A program made the position numbers and the translations under genes. From positions 3,162,001 through 3,226,000 of the forward strand of contig JAWKLJ010000001.1 of NCBI GenBank assembly GCA_041392805.1: a DNA stretch of 64,000 nucleotides, read 5' to 3'. The DNA comes from Saprospiraceae bacterium (GTDB lineage: Bacteria; Bacteroidota; Bacteroidia; Chitinophagales; Saprospiraceae). The notes under the pieces were generated by a model, which did not search any database, was not told the origin of the DNA, and worked only from the letters and a program-made list of their open reading frames with translations. Shown one piece after another: positions 37,201 to 44,417 of this stretch (within the stretch, counting starts at the first letter, position 1; each line of letters starts with the position of its first letter).

Positions 37201-37302
37201 GTTAATGTGTTTGGTGCCTTGGTCTTGGAGCCTTATTATGCCGTACCATTATTGAAAGAAACGAAAGGGGTATTTGGTTTGAATATTATTCCTGGTTGGT
37301 AG
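34249..37302 (+). CDS. Exported fusion: HEXXH peptidase-like, TolB-like propeller, Omp85-like barrel
   Basis: A 1017-residue envelope protein with a signal peptide (1-22). Residues about 30-280 form a gluzincin-like metallopeptidase module: zinc motif HELVH (136-140) and a downstream glutamate in VEGLAEYMS. Residues about 290-600 are TolB/PD40-type propeller repeats (ISPNGQYLIFLSEKD, WSPNSKEFAFVG, WSPDKKTIVVTG, WSMDGKFIFFSTDE). Residues about 650-1017 look like a bacterial surface-antigen (Omp85/BamA-like) barrel, with GSPWYLRGLNS and VSNFEVRIPF near the end. The barrel would anchor the other modules at the outer membrane. Single gene; function unknown. Confidence 0.88.
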   Translation: MRAKNFILATLVACLSITSLSAQYFGRNKPNYESFDFKINQSEHFDIYHYLKNQEQVHTLANQSEQWYNLHQAILHDTIRQKNPLIFYNDHADFQQTNAISGSIGVGTGGVTEAFKNRVILPLAMTNQQTHHVLGHELVHAFQYNMIINGDSTNLRNLSNLPLWMVEGLAEYMSIGSVDAHTAMWMRDAVLRDDIPDLDDLNNMGKYFPYRYGQVFWAFLTGLKGDQVIAPFFKATALFGIDRASVLVLGMKKKDLSKLWVDSFRKHFGQYLGDKKEQLVGKALITSQNGGRLNIAPEISPNGQYLIFLSEKDLFSIDLYLADARTGKMIRKVASASKDGHIDDFNYIESSGTWSPNSKEFAFVGISKGDNILIIKEAATGKTVKEIRPKGLPAFTNPAWSPDKKTIVVTGLVDGQTDLYSIDVSSEKVSQLTNDRFSEMHPSWSMDGKFIFFSTDEQSMQNGRTNGNWSFNLAELNIESGEKIHLPVFPGADNLNPEQDTAGNLIFLSNRDGFRNIYQYQPATGEVVQLTHLLTGVSGITPYAPAISLDRKRNSLVYTYFSDNKYQIYQTKLGALSPQKVDAMAVDFTPAQLPQLNEKAPRIVDQQLSSLDQLEGSSNTELKEVDYRPKFKLDYIGGSAGAGIGTSPAFGTTTGLAGGVDLLFSDILGNNQLYSSLSLNGEITDFGGTVAYINRDSRINWGGALSHIPYRSIRGGYAGIDTVFFNDDAFTLADHYVFDITRIFEDKASIFAQYPFSTTLRAEVGAAFSRYSFRVDRWDNYYNAFGNLIGQQREKQDNAPAAFNLGNIQLALVGDNANFGLTAPLSGQRFRLGLEQYFGAFDYTAATADYRIYRYFKPFGLAFRALHYGRYGGNSEQLFPLYIGSPWYLRGLNSANTQDIFVKNNRSFDELLGSKMLVSNFEVRIPFTGPEQIALVKSNFLFTDLNFFIDGGVAFTTVNELFEDSRDIRYPQAKPIFTAGASVRVNVFGALVLEPYYAVPLLKETKGVFGLNIIPGW

Positions 37303-37313
37303 GTGTTTTTGGG

Positions 37314-37383
37314 GGACGTGGAGGTATTGGAGGAGTGGAGTTAATGGAGAAAAGCTAATTTGATCTCTCCAATATCTACGTCC
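37314..37383. repeat. Dispersed hairpin repeat, GGACG..CGTCC family (copy 1)
   Basis: A 70-bp imperfect palindrome running from GGACGTGGAGGTATTGGAG to CTCCAATATCTACGTCC. It shares GAGGTATTGGAGG, GTGGAGTTAATGGAGAA and the closing CCAATA..CGTCC with the 92-bp copy at 51553-51644. Confidence 0.75.
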
Positions 37384-37435
37384 AACCAAGATTAAACGCC
37401 TCGTGTAAAAAATAAATTAATAGACCGCAGCTTTA

Positions 37436-37482
37436 GACATCAGAAGTTTAGCCAGGTACTACTTCGGTAAACTTCTGATGTC
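37436..37482. terminator. Perfect 15-bp hairpin between convergent genes
   Basis: GACATCAGAAGTTTA (37436-37450) pairs perfectly with 37468-37482 around a 17-base loop. It ends exactly at the stop codon of the DUF3830 gene. No T-tract on either side, so it may block read-through by structure alone. Confidence 0.6.
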
Positions 37483-37896
37483 TCACTCGGCTAAGAGTAT
37501 TATTTCCTGTCCACCTTCATAAAGTATTTTTTTACCCAGGCTGAGCAGTTTCTCCATATCTGCCGGAACGACCCTGGCAAAGATATTTGCGCCATCTAAA
37601 CCTTTCCCCTCTCCATAATAAATGCCCATGCAGCCTGCTACTTTATTTCGCATCGGCTGTATCGGGCCAATAACTACCTCCCCTGGCTTGGTGAAAACCG
37701 AGGCATTTTCCTGGATAATATTCAAAGCGGGCGCCTTGGCCGTCCATATTTCCTGGCCGGAAACACTGGCATGAATCCAGGTTTGCGTAAAGGGTAAAGC
37801 AGCAAGAAAAGCGTTTGAAGTGATGGGAGCCGCTTCCAGGTATAATTCAAATTGGATATTTAACCCCGAAGCTGTTCTAAGTTGGAATCCAGTCAC
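37483..37896 (-). CDS. DUF3830 family (cyclophilin-like) protein
   Basis: A 137-residue cytoplasmic protein without signal peptide. The segments PITSNAFLAALPFTQTWIHASVSGQEIWTA (in two parts), KPGEVVIGPIQPMR and MGIYYGEGKGLDGANIFARV match the DUF3830 family, which has a cyclophilin-like barrel and no known function. Length is normal. It is a single gene, convergent with the fusion protein at 34249. Confidence 0.82.
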   Translation of the reverse strand: MTGFQLRTASGLNIQFELYLEAAPITSNAFLAALPFTQTWIHASVSGQEIWTAKAPALNIIQENASVFTKPGEVVIGPIQPMRNKVAGCMGIYYGEGKGLDGANIFARVVPADMEKLLSLGKKILYEGGQEIILLAE

Positions 37897-37974
37897 GGTG
37901 CTTTTTGTTGGTGAATAATCCTAAAGATAAGGTACAAATGGTGACTTTTATCCTAATTCATCCACGACAAAATA

Positions 37975-38091
37975 TCAAAGATTCTCGACCACCAGGTATC
38001 CGAAGAACATCATAAAAACAAATCCTCCTAACAGGCCCAAAATTATATTTTTTCGCTTCCATTGGATCGTAATCTGTTCGGCTTTATCCAA
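37975..38091 (-). CDS. Possible 38-residue membrane protein (TTG start)
   Basis: From a TTG at 38091 the frame reads DKAEQITIQWKRKNIILGLL..., a polar start, a basic patch (WKRKN), one hydrophobic helix (IILGLLGGFVFMMFFGYLVV) and the end ENL. It follows the positive-inside rule. Only a TTG start is available, because a stop codon lies three codons upstream. No family is recognised. Confidence 0.35.
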   Translation of the reverse strand: MDKAEQITIQWKRKNIILGLLGGFVFMMFFGYLVVENL

Positions 38092-38199
38092 AGGTTTTTA
38101 TCGTAATAATACACGAGAATCGGGAGGGTTGCAAAAGAGGGGCATATCGAAAGTTAGCAGAAGGGGGAAAATGTTAAAATTTTATTTCAACTACAAATA

Positions 38200-38233
38200 T
38201 AGTTGACAAACTACTTTAATCGTTGTATACTTG
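38200..38233 (+). promoter_or_regulatory. Promoter and operator of the BlaI-type regulator
   Basis: TTGACA (38203-38208), 17 bp and TATACTTG (38226-38233) resemble both a sigma-70 promoter and the Bacteroidota form. The palindrome TAGTTGACAAACTA (38200-38213) covers the -33 box, which would suit autorepression by the regulator encoded 18 bp downstream. Confidence 0.65.
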
Positions 38234-38250
38234 TGTCAGAAATAGGAAGC

Positions 38251-38613
38251 ATGAAAAGACTGACGGAAAAAGAAGAAGCGATTATGGCCATCATTTGGCA
38301 AATGAAAAAGGCCTTTACTAAAGAGGTGATGGAGGCATTGCCTGAGCCTAAACCACATATCAACACCATCTCTACCACGATGCGACGGATGGTGGACAAA
38401 GGCTATCTTAAGGTGGAAGACTTTGGCACAACTCATCGGTATTATCCCGCTATTTCCAAGAAGGCTTATACTAAAAGTTTTATCAAACCAGTGCTCGAAG
38501 GCCTCTTTGGCAACTCTTTCAAAAATGTGGTCGCCTTTTTTGCAGAAGAGAAAGAAATTTCACCAGATGAGTTGAAGGAAATTATCGATATGATCGAAAA
38601 GGAAAAGAAGTAA
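38251..38613 (+). CDS. BlaI/MecI-family transcriptional repressor
   Basis: A winged-helix repressor of 120 residues from the ATG at 38251. The frame is open 16 codons upstream, but that part overlaps the promoter. The N-terminal DNA-binding domain (MKRLTEKEEAIMAIIWQ ... PHINTISTTMRRMVDKGYLKVED) and the C-terminal dimerisation helices (PDELKEIIDMIEKEKK) match the family. In staphylococci BlaI is cleaved on a signal from the M56 sensor BlaR1; here an M56 gene follows 193 bp downstream, so the same logic is likely. The inducing signal need not be a beta-lactam: no beta-lactamase is nearby. Confidence 0.94.
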   Translation: MKRLTEKEEAIMAIIWQMKKAFTKEVMEALPEPKPHINTISTTMRRMVDKGYLKVEDFGTTHRYYPAISKKAYTKSFIKPVLEGLFGNSFKNVVAFFAEEKEISPDELKEIIDMIEKEKK

Positions 38614-38775
38614 GGGTTGTGTGATGAATAAGTTATAAGGGTTTGGGGTGATTATTTTGCCATCAGGCTAGGCGAGCAAATGGGAGCCTAGCCGAAGCTA
38701 AGCGACCATTTGCTTAACGACGCATGAGGGCAAAAGAAGCCGTCAAATATTATAAGTTATTCTTTACACAACCCT
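38613..38775. repeat. 163-bp nested inverted repeat between blaI-like and M56 genes
   Basis: Outer arms 38613-38638 and 38750-38775 match at 23 of 26 positions. Inside, TTTTGCC pairs with GGCAAAA, and GCAAATGG pairs with CCATTTGC, or alternatively GGCTAGGC with GCCTAGCC. The left arm begins in the stop codon of the regulator gene. A second element of the same size and plan is at 47465. Confidence 0.7.
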
Positions 38776-38806
38776 AAGCATCTTCTTCATTGATAAACAA
38801 TAGCAC

Positions 38807-40198
38807 ATGGGTTTTGCGATGTATTTGTTAAAAGCCAATATTATCCTATCGGTATTGTTTGGCGCTTATTGGTTATTGCTAAAAAACGAACGTTTTTTTC
38901 AGCTGAATCGATTTATCCTGATGGGAAGCTTATTGGCGGCGCTTTTAGGGCCCTTATTGCCAGAATGGTCGGCGACGGGGGTTCAAAGTCCTTTTCTAGG
39001 GCAAGTGCATGAAAAAATTACGGCGATAAATCCGATGGCACCTGTTTTTCAGGTTAATGAGCCCCAAGCATCTACAAAAACGCCAACTGCTATTGATGGT
39101 ACAGGGATCCAAACATTACCGGCTACGCCTGCTGCTAGTGGTTCCATCTTTTTGATTGGGGTTACTTGTCTATATCTGGCGGTTGCAATCGTTCTTTTTC
39201 TCAGCTTTCTATTTCAATTACTCAAACTGTTTGCCATACAGTATGAGCGCGACCGTCTTACACAAAAGGGCTTTATGCTGATCGAACATGATCGCGATAT
39301 TCCGCCTTTTTCCTTTTTCAAGCTATTGGTTATCAATCCAAATCAATTCGACGCACCAAAATTAGAACAAGTCATTGCACACGAAAAGGTGCATATCAGA
39401 CAATGGCATAGTATCGACATTTTATTTGTAGAATTAAGTTGCATGCTATGCTGGTTCAACCCCTTGTTATGGCTTTTCAGGCGATATACGAAGCTTAATC
39501 TCGAGTATATAGCCGATGAGGCGGTATTGGATACTGGTATAGACAAAAAAGCTTACCAATATCACCTCTTGTATACGAGCCTGAAACCCAGCAAGTACCG
39601 GTTGAGCAATTTATTCCATTCTTCACCAATTAAACTTCGCATTAAAATGATGAATACCAATAAATTTTCTCCATTAGGGCTGCTTAAATATGGCTTGATC
39701 GTTCCACTTCTAGTTGGACTTTATTTTATGATTCAACCGCAACAAGTACAAGCGCAGACTGTTTCAGTTGTTAGTGGTACGACCACCACCTCCAATGCAG
39801 CAGCGCAAAACGATGAAAACATTTATATCATCTTTAATTCGGGTATTACCAAGGATGTCCTGAATGAGGTAATTTCTGAACTTAAATCCCGGAATGTTTT
39901 CGTAAATGTCAAAAACAAAAACTTCAATGACGGCGCATTGACCGCTATTGATGTGGAAATTGAAGTGCCTGGGAGCTTTAGCAGTCGGCTATCGTCAGAA
40001 GGAGATAAGATGGCTTTTACCCCCCTCGTTTTTGTTTATGAAACGGATAAGGGACAAACACTCAGTTTTACCAAGGGTATTCCTGACAAAGTGTCAGACA
40101 AAGGGAGGAAACTCCTTACTCAAAATTTGATGTCAGGCTTGAGCATCGTAAGAAGAAATGGTGGCATGCACACGATTGGCGTCATTCACCTTGATTAA
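38807..40198 (+). CDS. M56-family (BlaR1-like) membrane metallopeptidase
   Basis: A 463-residue membrane sensor-peptidase. Membrane helices occur at about 5-25, 36-52, 112-140 and 295-312. The cytoplasmic zinc motif HEKVH (192-196) lies between them and is followed by LEYIADEAVLD, as in BlaR1. The last 140 residues, outside the membrane, are a small domain with no penicillin-binding motif, so the ligand differs from BlaR1. After its signal it probably cleaves the BlaI-type repressor encoded upstream. Starts at 38807 or at an in-frame ATG 12 bp later. Confidence 0.92.
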   Translation: MGFAMYLLKANIILSVLFGAYWLLLKNERFFQLNRFILMGSLLAALLGPLLPEWSATGVQSPFLGQVHEKITAINPMAPVFQVNEPQASTKTPTAIDGTGIQTLPATPAASGSIFLIGVTCLYLAVAIVLFLSFLFQLLKLFAIQYERDRLTQKGFMLIEHDRDIPPFSFFKLLVINPNQFDAPKLEQVIAHEKVHIRQWHSIDILFVELSCMLCWFNPLLWLFRRYTKLNLEYIADEAVLDTGIDKKAYQYHLLYTSLKPSKYRLSNLFHSSPIKLRIKMMNTNKFSPLGLLKYGLIVPLLVGLYFMIQPQQVQAQTVSVVSGTTTTSNAAAQNDENIYIIFNSGITKDVLNEVISELKSRNVFVNVKNKNFNDGALTAIDVEIEVPGSFSSRLSSEGDKMAFTPLVFVYETDKGQTLSFTKGIPDKVSDKGRKLLTQNLMSGLSIVRRNGGMHTIGVIHLD

Positions 40199-40207
40199 GT
40201 TACGGTC

Positions 40208-40232
40208 GTTGCGGGTGTTTTCCACCCGCAAC
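40208..40232. terminator. GTTGCGGGTG hairpin between convergent genes
   Basis: A perfect 10-bp stem, GTTGCGGGTG with CACCCGCAAC, and loop TTTTC, 10 bp after the M56 stop. No T-tract. The same design with base changes recurs at 43032, 44281, 44376 and 48234. Confidence 0.6.
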
Positions 40233-40243
40233 ACCCTCGCCAA

Positions 40244-41410
40244 TTATTTCTTCACCCGATTGTATTTTTTCAACAATTCGATCAATCGATCCTCCGGCAA
40301 TTCATACACGGTATTCCCATTTATCCCCACCATTGTTTCGGCCGCCATCAGGGCATTGAGGATCGCTTCCTCGGTTGCTTGGGCCGTGGCTTCAAAAAGG
40401 GGGGACATGGCGTCATTGGGTAACATTTGCAGTTGTTGCATGTTTTCGCGGTCAGCAGCGCCTGCATTTGCCGTGGAGAAAGCGATGAAGATATCGCCAG
40501 AACCATTGCCGCCGTAGCCGCCTACCCGGCTGATACCAATCGGCACCCTTCTGGCTATCCGTTTGAGCTGATGGGGTAATAGGGGCGCATCTGTGGCGAC
40601 GATGACAATGATGGAGCCGCGATCTTCTTCCGGGTTTTGGTGAAACTCCGGCATGAGGTCGGTTATTTCTTGCCCGACAGGCACACCAGCGACCGTAAAA
40701 GTCCGCCGGTTGCCATAATTGGCCTGTACCAGGACACCAAGGGTATATTCAGCCGTATCGATTTCGATCACACGGGAAGAAGTCCCGATGCCACCTTTAA
40801 AAAGATGGCACATCATGCCGGTTCCGCCGCCCACCGCGCCTTCCTGCACCTGGCCCGATTGGGCCGTATCCAAGGCGGCATACACATGTTCTTTTTTCAC
40901 ATGGAACCCGTTGATGTCATTTAGACCACCATCGTAGGTTTCGGCGACCACTGGCAAGGCCCAAAATACGCCGGGTTCGCCAGGTAGCTCGGCATAATAG
41001 CCATGTTCATATTGCCAATTGATCAAGGCATCTCTGACCACACCCACACTGTGGGTATTGGTAATCATCACGGGGCCCTCCAGGAAACCGGATTCCTCTA
41101 CCCAGGTCGTACCAGTCATCTCTCCGTTCCCATTGAGGCTATACCAACCGGCAAAAACGGGATCGTAGGCTTTACCTCTGGGCAAAACGGCCGTTACGCC
41201 GGTTCGAATCGGGCCTTTGCCTACTTTTAGCGGGCCTTCTCCTTCGATGAGGGTCGTGTGCCCAACTTCCACGCCTGCTACGTCGGTGATGGCATTATAA
41301 GGTCCAGGCTCGCCTTCCAATGGGATGCCAATGTCCCTGGCTCTTTTTGCTTGCGAAAAAATAGACATGGGAAATAAGATTAGTAACAAAAAAAGAATGC
41401 TTTTATTCAT
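40244..41410 (-). CDS. Exported P1-family (DmpA/S58) peptidase
   Basis: An N-terminal-nucleophile aminopeptidase of 388 residues. The ATG at 41410 gives the signal peptide MNKSILFLLLILFPMSIFS. The family's glycine-rich segments are clear: NAITDVAGVEVGHTTL near the start, ITNTHSVGVVRDAL, VGGGTGMMCHLFKGGIGTSSRV around the autocleavage site where the nucleophile is exposed, and GYGGNGSGDIFIAFSTAN. It should mature into two chains. It lies 22 bp downstream of the PhoD-like phosphatase, so the two are co-transcribed. Substrates may be small peptides or amides. Confidence 0.92.
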   Translation of the reverse strand: MNKSILFLLLILFPMSIFSQAKRARDIGIPLEGEPGPYNAITDVAGVEVGHTTLIEGEGPLKVGKGPIRTGVTAVLPRGKAYDPVFAGWYSLNGNGEMTGTTWVEESGFLEGPVMITNTHSVGVVRDALINWQYEHGYYAELPGEPGVFWALPVVAETYDGGLNDINGFHVKKEHVYAALDTAQSGQVQEGAVGGGTGMMCHLFKGGIGTSSRVIEIDTAEYTLGVLVQANYGNRRTFTVAGVPVGQEITDLMPEFHQNPEEDRGSIIVIVATDAPLLPHQLKRIARRVPIGISRVGGYGGNGSGDIFIAFSTANAGAADRENMQQLQMLPNDAMSPLFEATAQATEEAILNALMAAETMVGINGNTVYELPEDRLIELLKKYNRVKK

Positions 41411-41432
41411 TAGAATGCAGTTTTGATTGGGT

Positions 41433-42917
41433 TTATAACCCATCTTTTAAAGCTAAGACCTCCTCATGTACCACCTTACCTTTGGTATCACAATGTTGGA
41501 AGGCTAAAAAAGGATTACCCTCGGAACGATACACCCGGCCCATCAAAAAGCCACCTTGTACGCGCAGGAATCTATGCTCTGGCTTTACATCTTCCTGAGA
41601 CCAGCCGCCCGCATGCTCATCTGCCCCGGAGCCACTGCTAAATTCCCATAGGTTGGTGCCTTCAAAGTGCGAAACATATTGCCAGTGGCGATCTCCATTA
41701 CAAATAAACACATTTTCATGCTGGTTAATGAAATTCCGAATTTCATCTCCCTCCGTTTTGAAATTGGCATTGGAATGGTTATCTCGCTTTTTGTCCCGAT
41801 CGGGGCCGAGGATAGGGGTTGGACTGATAATGATTTTGAAAGTCGCATCTGAGGCGTTGATGGTGGAAAAGAGCCATTCTTTCTGTGCTTTTCCCCAGAT
41901 GGTTTTATCTGGTCCATCAGGATCTTGGTTATTACTTCGGAAATTGCGGCCTTCCATCAGCCATATTTGCAAATCCTTGCCCCAGCGGATGGTTTTATAG
42001 CGGGTATCATTACTTGGAAATTGTTCTTTATCAAAAATCTCCAGGCCACGTTCGAAATCGACCATGCCATAGGTCATGCCAGGATAGGCATCATCCGACA
42101 GCACATCGTGGTCATCTTTCATAAAGTAGGTCGTGACTTGAGAGAAAAAACTGCGCTGATAAGGCAAGGCAAATAGGCGATCCCATTTGAAATACATCAA
42201 GGGCTCCGTCAGCGCATAGGGCAAAGGTTTGTCGTAATATTCCACATCCCCGGTATGGACATAAAAGTCTGGCGCCTTGGCCAACATGGCGGGATAAATT
42301 TCGTGGCCATTGATGGGATCATCTCGGCGCGGATAATCGTGGCAGCTAACGATGGCGAAGGTGATCTCTTTTTCTTGGTCGGCTGCGGGCGGGGTGAGAA
42401 AGGTACCTTGAATCGTATCCGAATTCGGAGATTGGGCATCGGGCCGCGCCACCAATTCGAGGTGGTATTTAGTGCCAGGGCTGAGGCCCTCTAGCTGCCA
42501 CTGTCGGGTGAAATTCTGGCTGGCATCCACTGCGGCCCACGCCAGGGTTTGCCTGGCGTCGGTTTTGCCTTCCGGGTAATAGCTCAGTTGTACCTCGCCA
42601 TTGGCGCCGGGGCAGGCTCCTTCCATGTCATCCAGGCTTAGCCCTTCCGGGATCTGGGCGGCTAGGATCTCTTTTTCATCGGTACTATTTCGCAGGGTCT
42701 TGTGCTGCGCATTGGTCACCTCCAGGAATGGAGCGCCTTCGCGGTTCATTTCCTCATTTACTGTCAGTCTGGTCCAAATGGTGATGGACTGCTGGTCCGC
42801 CCAGCCATTGTGGAAGCCGTTGCCGAAATAGGGGCCCTCGGGCGCAGGCGTCGGTGTTTGGCAGGATAAAAGGAGAACTGCCAAGAGGCCAGAAAAGCAT
42901 ACTTGTTTAATGGTCAT
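41433..42917 (-). CDS. PhoD-like alkaline phosphatase D lipoprotein
   Basis: A 494-residue exported phosphoesterase. The ATG at 42917 gives a lipoprotein signal (MTIKQVCFSGLLAVLLLSC, Cys19); an ATG 33 bp upstream is less likely. The metallophosphatase core shows VSCHDYPRRDDPINGH, HTGDVEYYDK, MKDDHDVLSDDAYPGM, and CNGDRHWQYVSHFEG: metal-binding Asp, Asn and His residues of the PhoD family. It would release phosphate from esters or diesters at the cell surface. First gene of a pair with the P1 peptidase. Confidence 0.9.
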   Translation of the reverse strand: MTIKQVCFSGLLAVLLLSCQTPTPAPEGPYFGNGFHNGWADQQSITIWTRLTVNEEMNREGAPFLEVTNAQHKTLRNSTDEKEILAAQIPEGLSLDDMEGACPGANGEVQLSYYPEGKTDARQTLAWAAVDASQNFTRQWQLEGLSPGTKYHLELVARPDAQSPNSDTIQGTFLTPPAADQEKEITFAIVSCHDYPRRDDPINGHEIYPAMLAKAPDFYVHTGDVEYYDKPLPYALTEPLMYFKWDRLFALPYQRSFFSQVTTYFMKDDHDVLSDDAYPGMTYGMVDFERGLEIFDKEQFPSNDTRYKTIRWGKDLQIWLMEGRNFRSNNQDPDGPDKTIWGKAQKEWLFSTINASDATFKIIISPTPILGPDRDKKRDNHSNANFKTEGDEIRNFINQHENVFICNGDRHWQYVSHFEGTNLWEFSSGSGADEHAGGWSQEDVKPEHRFLRVQGGFLMGRVYRSEGNPFLAFQHCDTKGKVVHEEVLALKDGL

Positions 42918-43031
42918 GATTTTTCGAATTGAACTTATGATTTCTTGCACTCGAAAAATAGGAAATTATGTGGTAATCTGCTTACTGTAAGCAAAAATAG
43001 CCGAGCGAGCCACCAGGTGGGGGCAAGCGGA

Positions 43032-43052
43032 TGTCGGTGTTTTTCACCGACA
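43032..43052. repeat. TGTCGGTG hairpin
   Basis: A perfect 8-bp stem, TGTCGGTG with CACCGACA, and loop TTTTT. It overlaps the last codons region of the PLP enzyme gene (stop near 43044) and has the same T-loop design as the GTTGCAGGTG hairpins. Confidence 0.5.
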
Positions 43053-44249
43053 TTTCGCGAGGCCCCGCGCCAAATCCGCACACAAATCCGCTCCATCCTC
43101 AATGCCAATGGATACCCGGAAAATGCCTGCCCCTGCAAATTCGCGATAGGAGGCTTCCTGTTTTTCCGTCAACCAAAAAGAGGACTTTAGGAGGCTCGCG
43201 GTGTCCATGTAAAACAGGAGGCTTTTGTGGTGCCCTAAGGAAACAGCATAGTGGAAAATTTGTAGCCTTTCGGCAAATACCTTAGCGGCTTGGGGGCCAT
43301 CTTCCACCTGGAAGGTCAGCATACCCGAAAAATTGGCCATCTGGGTTTTGGCGAGTGCATGCTGGGGATGAGATGGAAGGCCTGGATAGATGACGCGCTT
43401 TATCTTGGGATGGTTTTGGAGGAATTGGGCGACCTGCAGGGCATTCTCCGCGTGCATGCGCATGCGCAGGGGGAAGGTAGCGATCCCGCGGAGGATCAGC
43501 CAGGCATTGAAGGGGCTAATGATGCCGCCCAGGCGCACCGTAGCGGATTGGTGCAAGGCCAGCAGGAGGTCTTTGGGACCCAATAAGGCGCCGCCGATGG
43601 CATCGCCATGCCCACCGAGGTATTTGGTCAGGGAATGGACCACAACGTCGGCACCCAGGGCCAGCGGCTGGGTAGCCATGGGCGTGGCGAAGGTGGCGTC
43701 GACGGCCAGTTTCGCCCCTACCTGGTGCGCCAGGGCCGCCACTCGCCGGATATCCGTCAGGCGGCAAATGGGGTTACAAGGGGTTTCGATATACACCAGC
43801 TTGGTGTCGGTCTGGATCGCCGCTGCTACTTCGGTCAAGTCACTCATATTCACCCGACTGATCCGAATGCCCATTTTGGGCAGGATCTCATTCGCCAGTT
43901 CCGAGGCGCCCGCGTAGGCTACATCGCTCATCAGCACATGGTCGCCCGCTTGCAGCAGGTGGATAAACAGCGCACTGATGGCCGCCATCCCGCTGCCAAA
44001 CAACAAGCAGTGCTCCGCCCCTTCCAGGGCGGCCAGCTTGATGGCCAATTGCTGAATGGTCGGATTGCCCCAGCGGGTATAGACATAGGCGCTCGCCCCC
44101 TCCGACTCCTGGTCGGCGATGGAGAATTGGACGCTGGGGTCCACTGCGTAGGTGGTGGACATGACAACGTTGGGCGTGGTGGCGCCGGTGGCAGGGTCGG
44201 GTGCTTCTCCGGCGTGGACGGCGCGGGTTTGGATACCTTTGTTTTTCAT
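43044..44249 (-). CDS. Cys/Met-metabolism PLP enzyme (cystathionine gamma-synthase/lyase-like)
   Basis: A 401-residue fold-type I PLP enzyme. Family marks are YTRWGNPTIQQLA, FGSGMAAISALF, ETPCNPICRLTDI, VDATFATP, and the PLP lysine Lys209 in HSLTKYLGGHGDAIGG. The end has RVSIGIEDGADLCADL. The position where methionine gamma-lyase has its active-site Cys is Gly here (VAYAGASE), so a gamma-synthase or lyase acting on cystathionine or O-acyl-homoserine is more likely. The exact reaction cannot be set by sequence. It is flanked by repeat hairpins on both sides. Confidence 0.92.
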   Translation of the reverse strand: MKNKGIQTRAVHAGEAPDPATGATTPNVVMSTTYAVDPSVQFSIADQESEGASAYVYTRWGNPTIQQLAIKLAALEGAEHCLLFGSGMAAISALFIHLLQAGDHVLMSDVAYAGASELANEILPKMGIRISRVNMSDLTEVAAAIQTDTKLVYIETPCNPICRLTDIRRVAALAHQVGAKLAVDATFATPMATQPLALGADVVVHSLTKYLGGHGDAIGGALLGPKDLLLALHQSATVRLGGIISPFNAWLILRGIATFPLRMRMHAENALQVAQFLQNHPKIKRVIYPGLPSHPQHALAKTQMANFSGMLTFQVEDGPQAAKVFAERLQIFHYAVSLGHHKSLLFYMDTASLLKSSFWLTEKQEASYREFAGAGIFRVSIGIEDGADLCADLARGLAKCR

Positions 44250-44280
44250 ATGCTCTTTTTTAGCGTCGGTCGCTACGCAA

Positions 44281-44404
44281 GTTGCAGGTGTTTTTCACCT
44301 GCAATGGCGTGCGTTCGTGGTTGCTAACTCCAGCTCGCCATATAATGCGACTTACTGCAAGCTGGAGCTAACAAGCCGTTGCAGGTGTTTTCCACCTGCA
44401 ACGG
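44281..44404. repeat. Hairpin cluster between the STAND gene and the PLP enzyme gene
   Basis: Two GTTGCAGGTG hairpins (44281-44305; 44376-44404 with a perfect 12-bp stem) enclose an inverted pair related to GCTAACTCCAGCT and AGCTGGAGCTAAC. TATAATGCGACTTACTGCAA (44341) recurs as TATAAGGCGACTTACGGCAA at 48138. The 44376 hairpin is followed on the plus strand by CGCTCGGTTTTTTT. Confidence 0.65.
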
Positions 44405-44417
44405 CGCTCGGTTTTTT

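Noticed and set aside
43608..44327. 239-residue plus-strand frame
   Set aside because: Antisense to the PLP enzyme gene in GC-rich DNA; no family resemblance and a Gly/His/Arg-rich composition typical of shadow frames.
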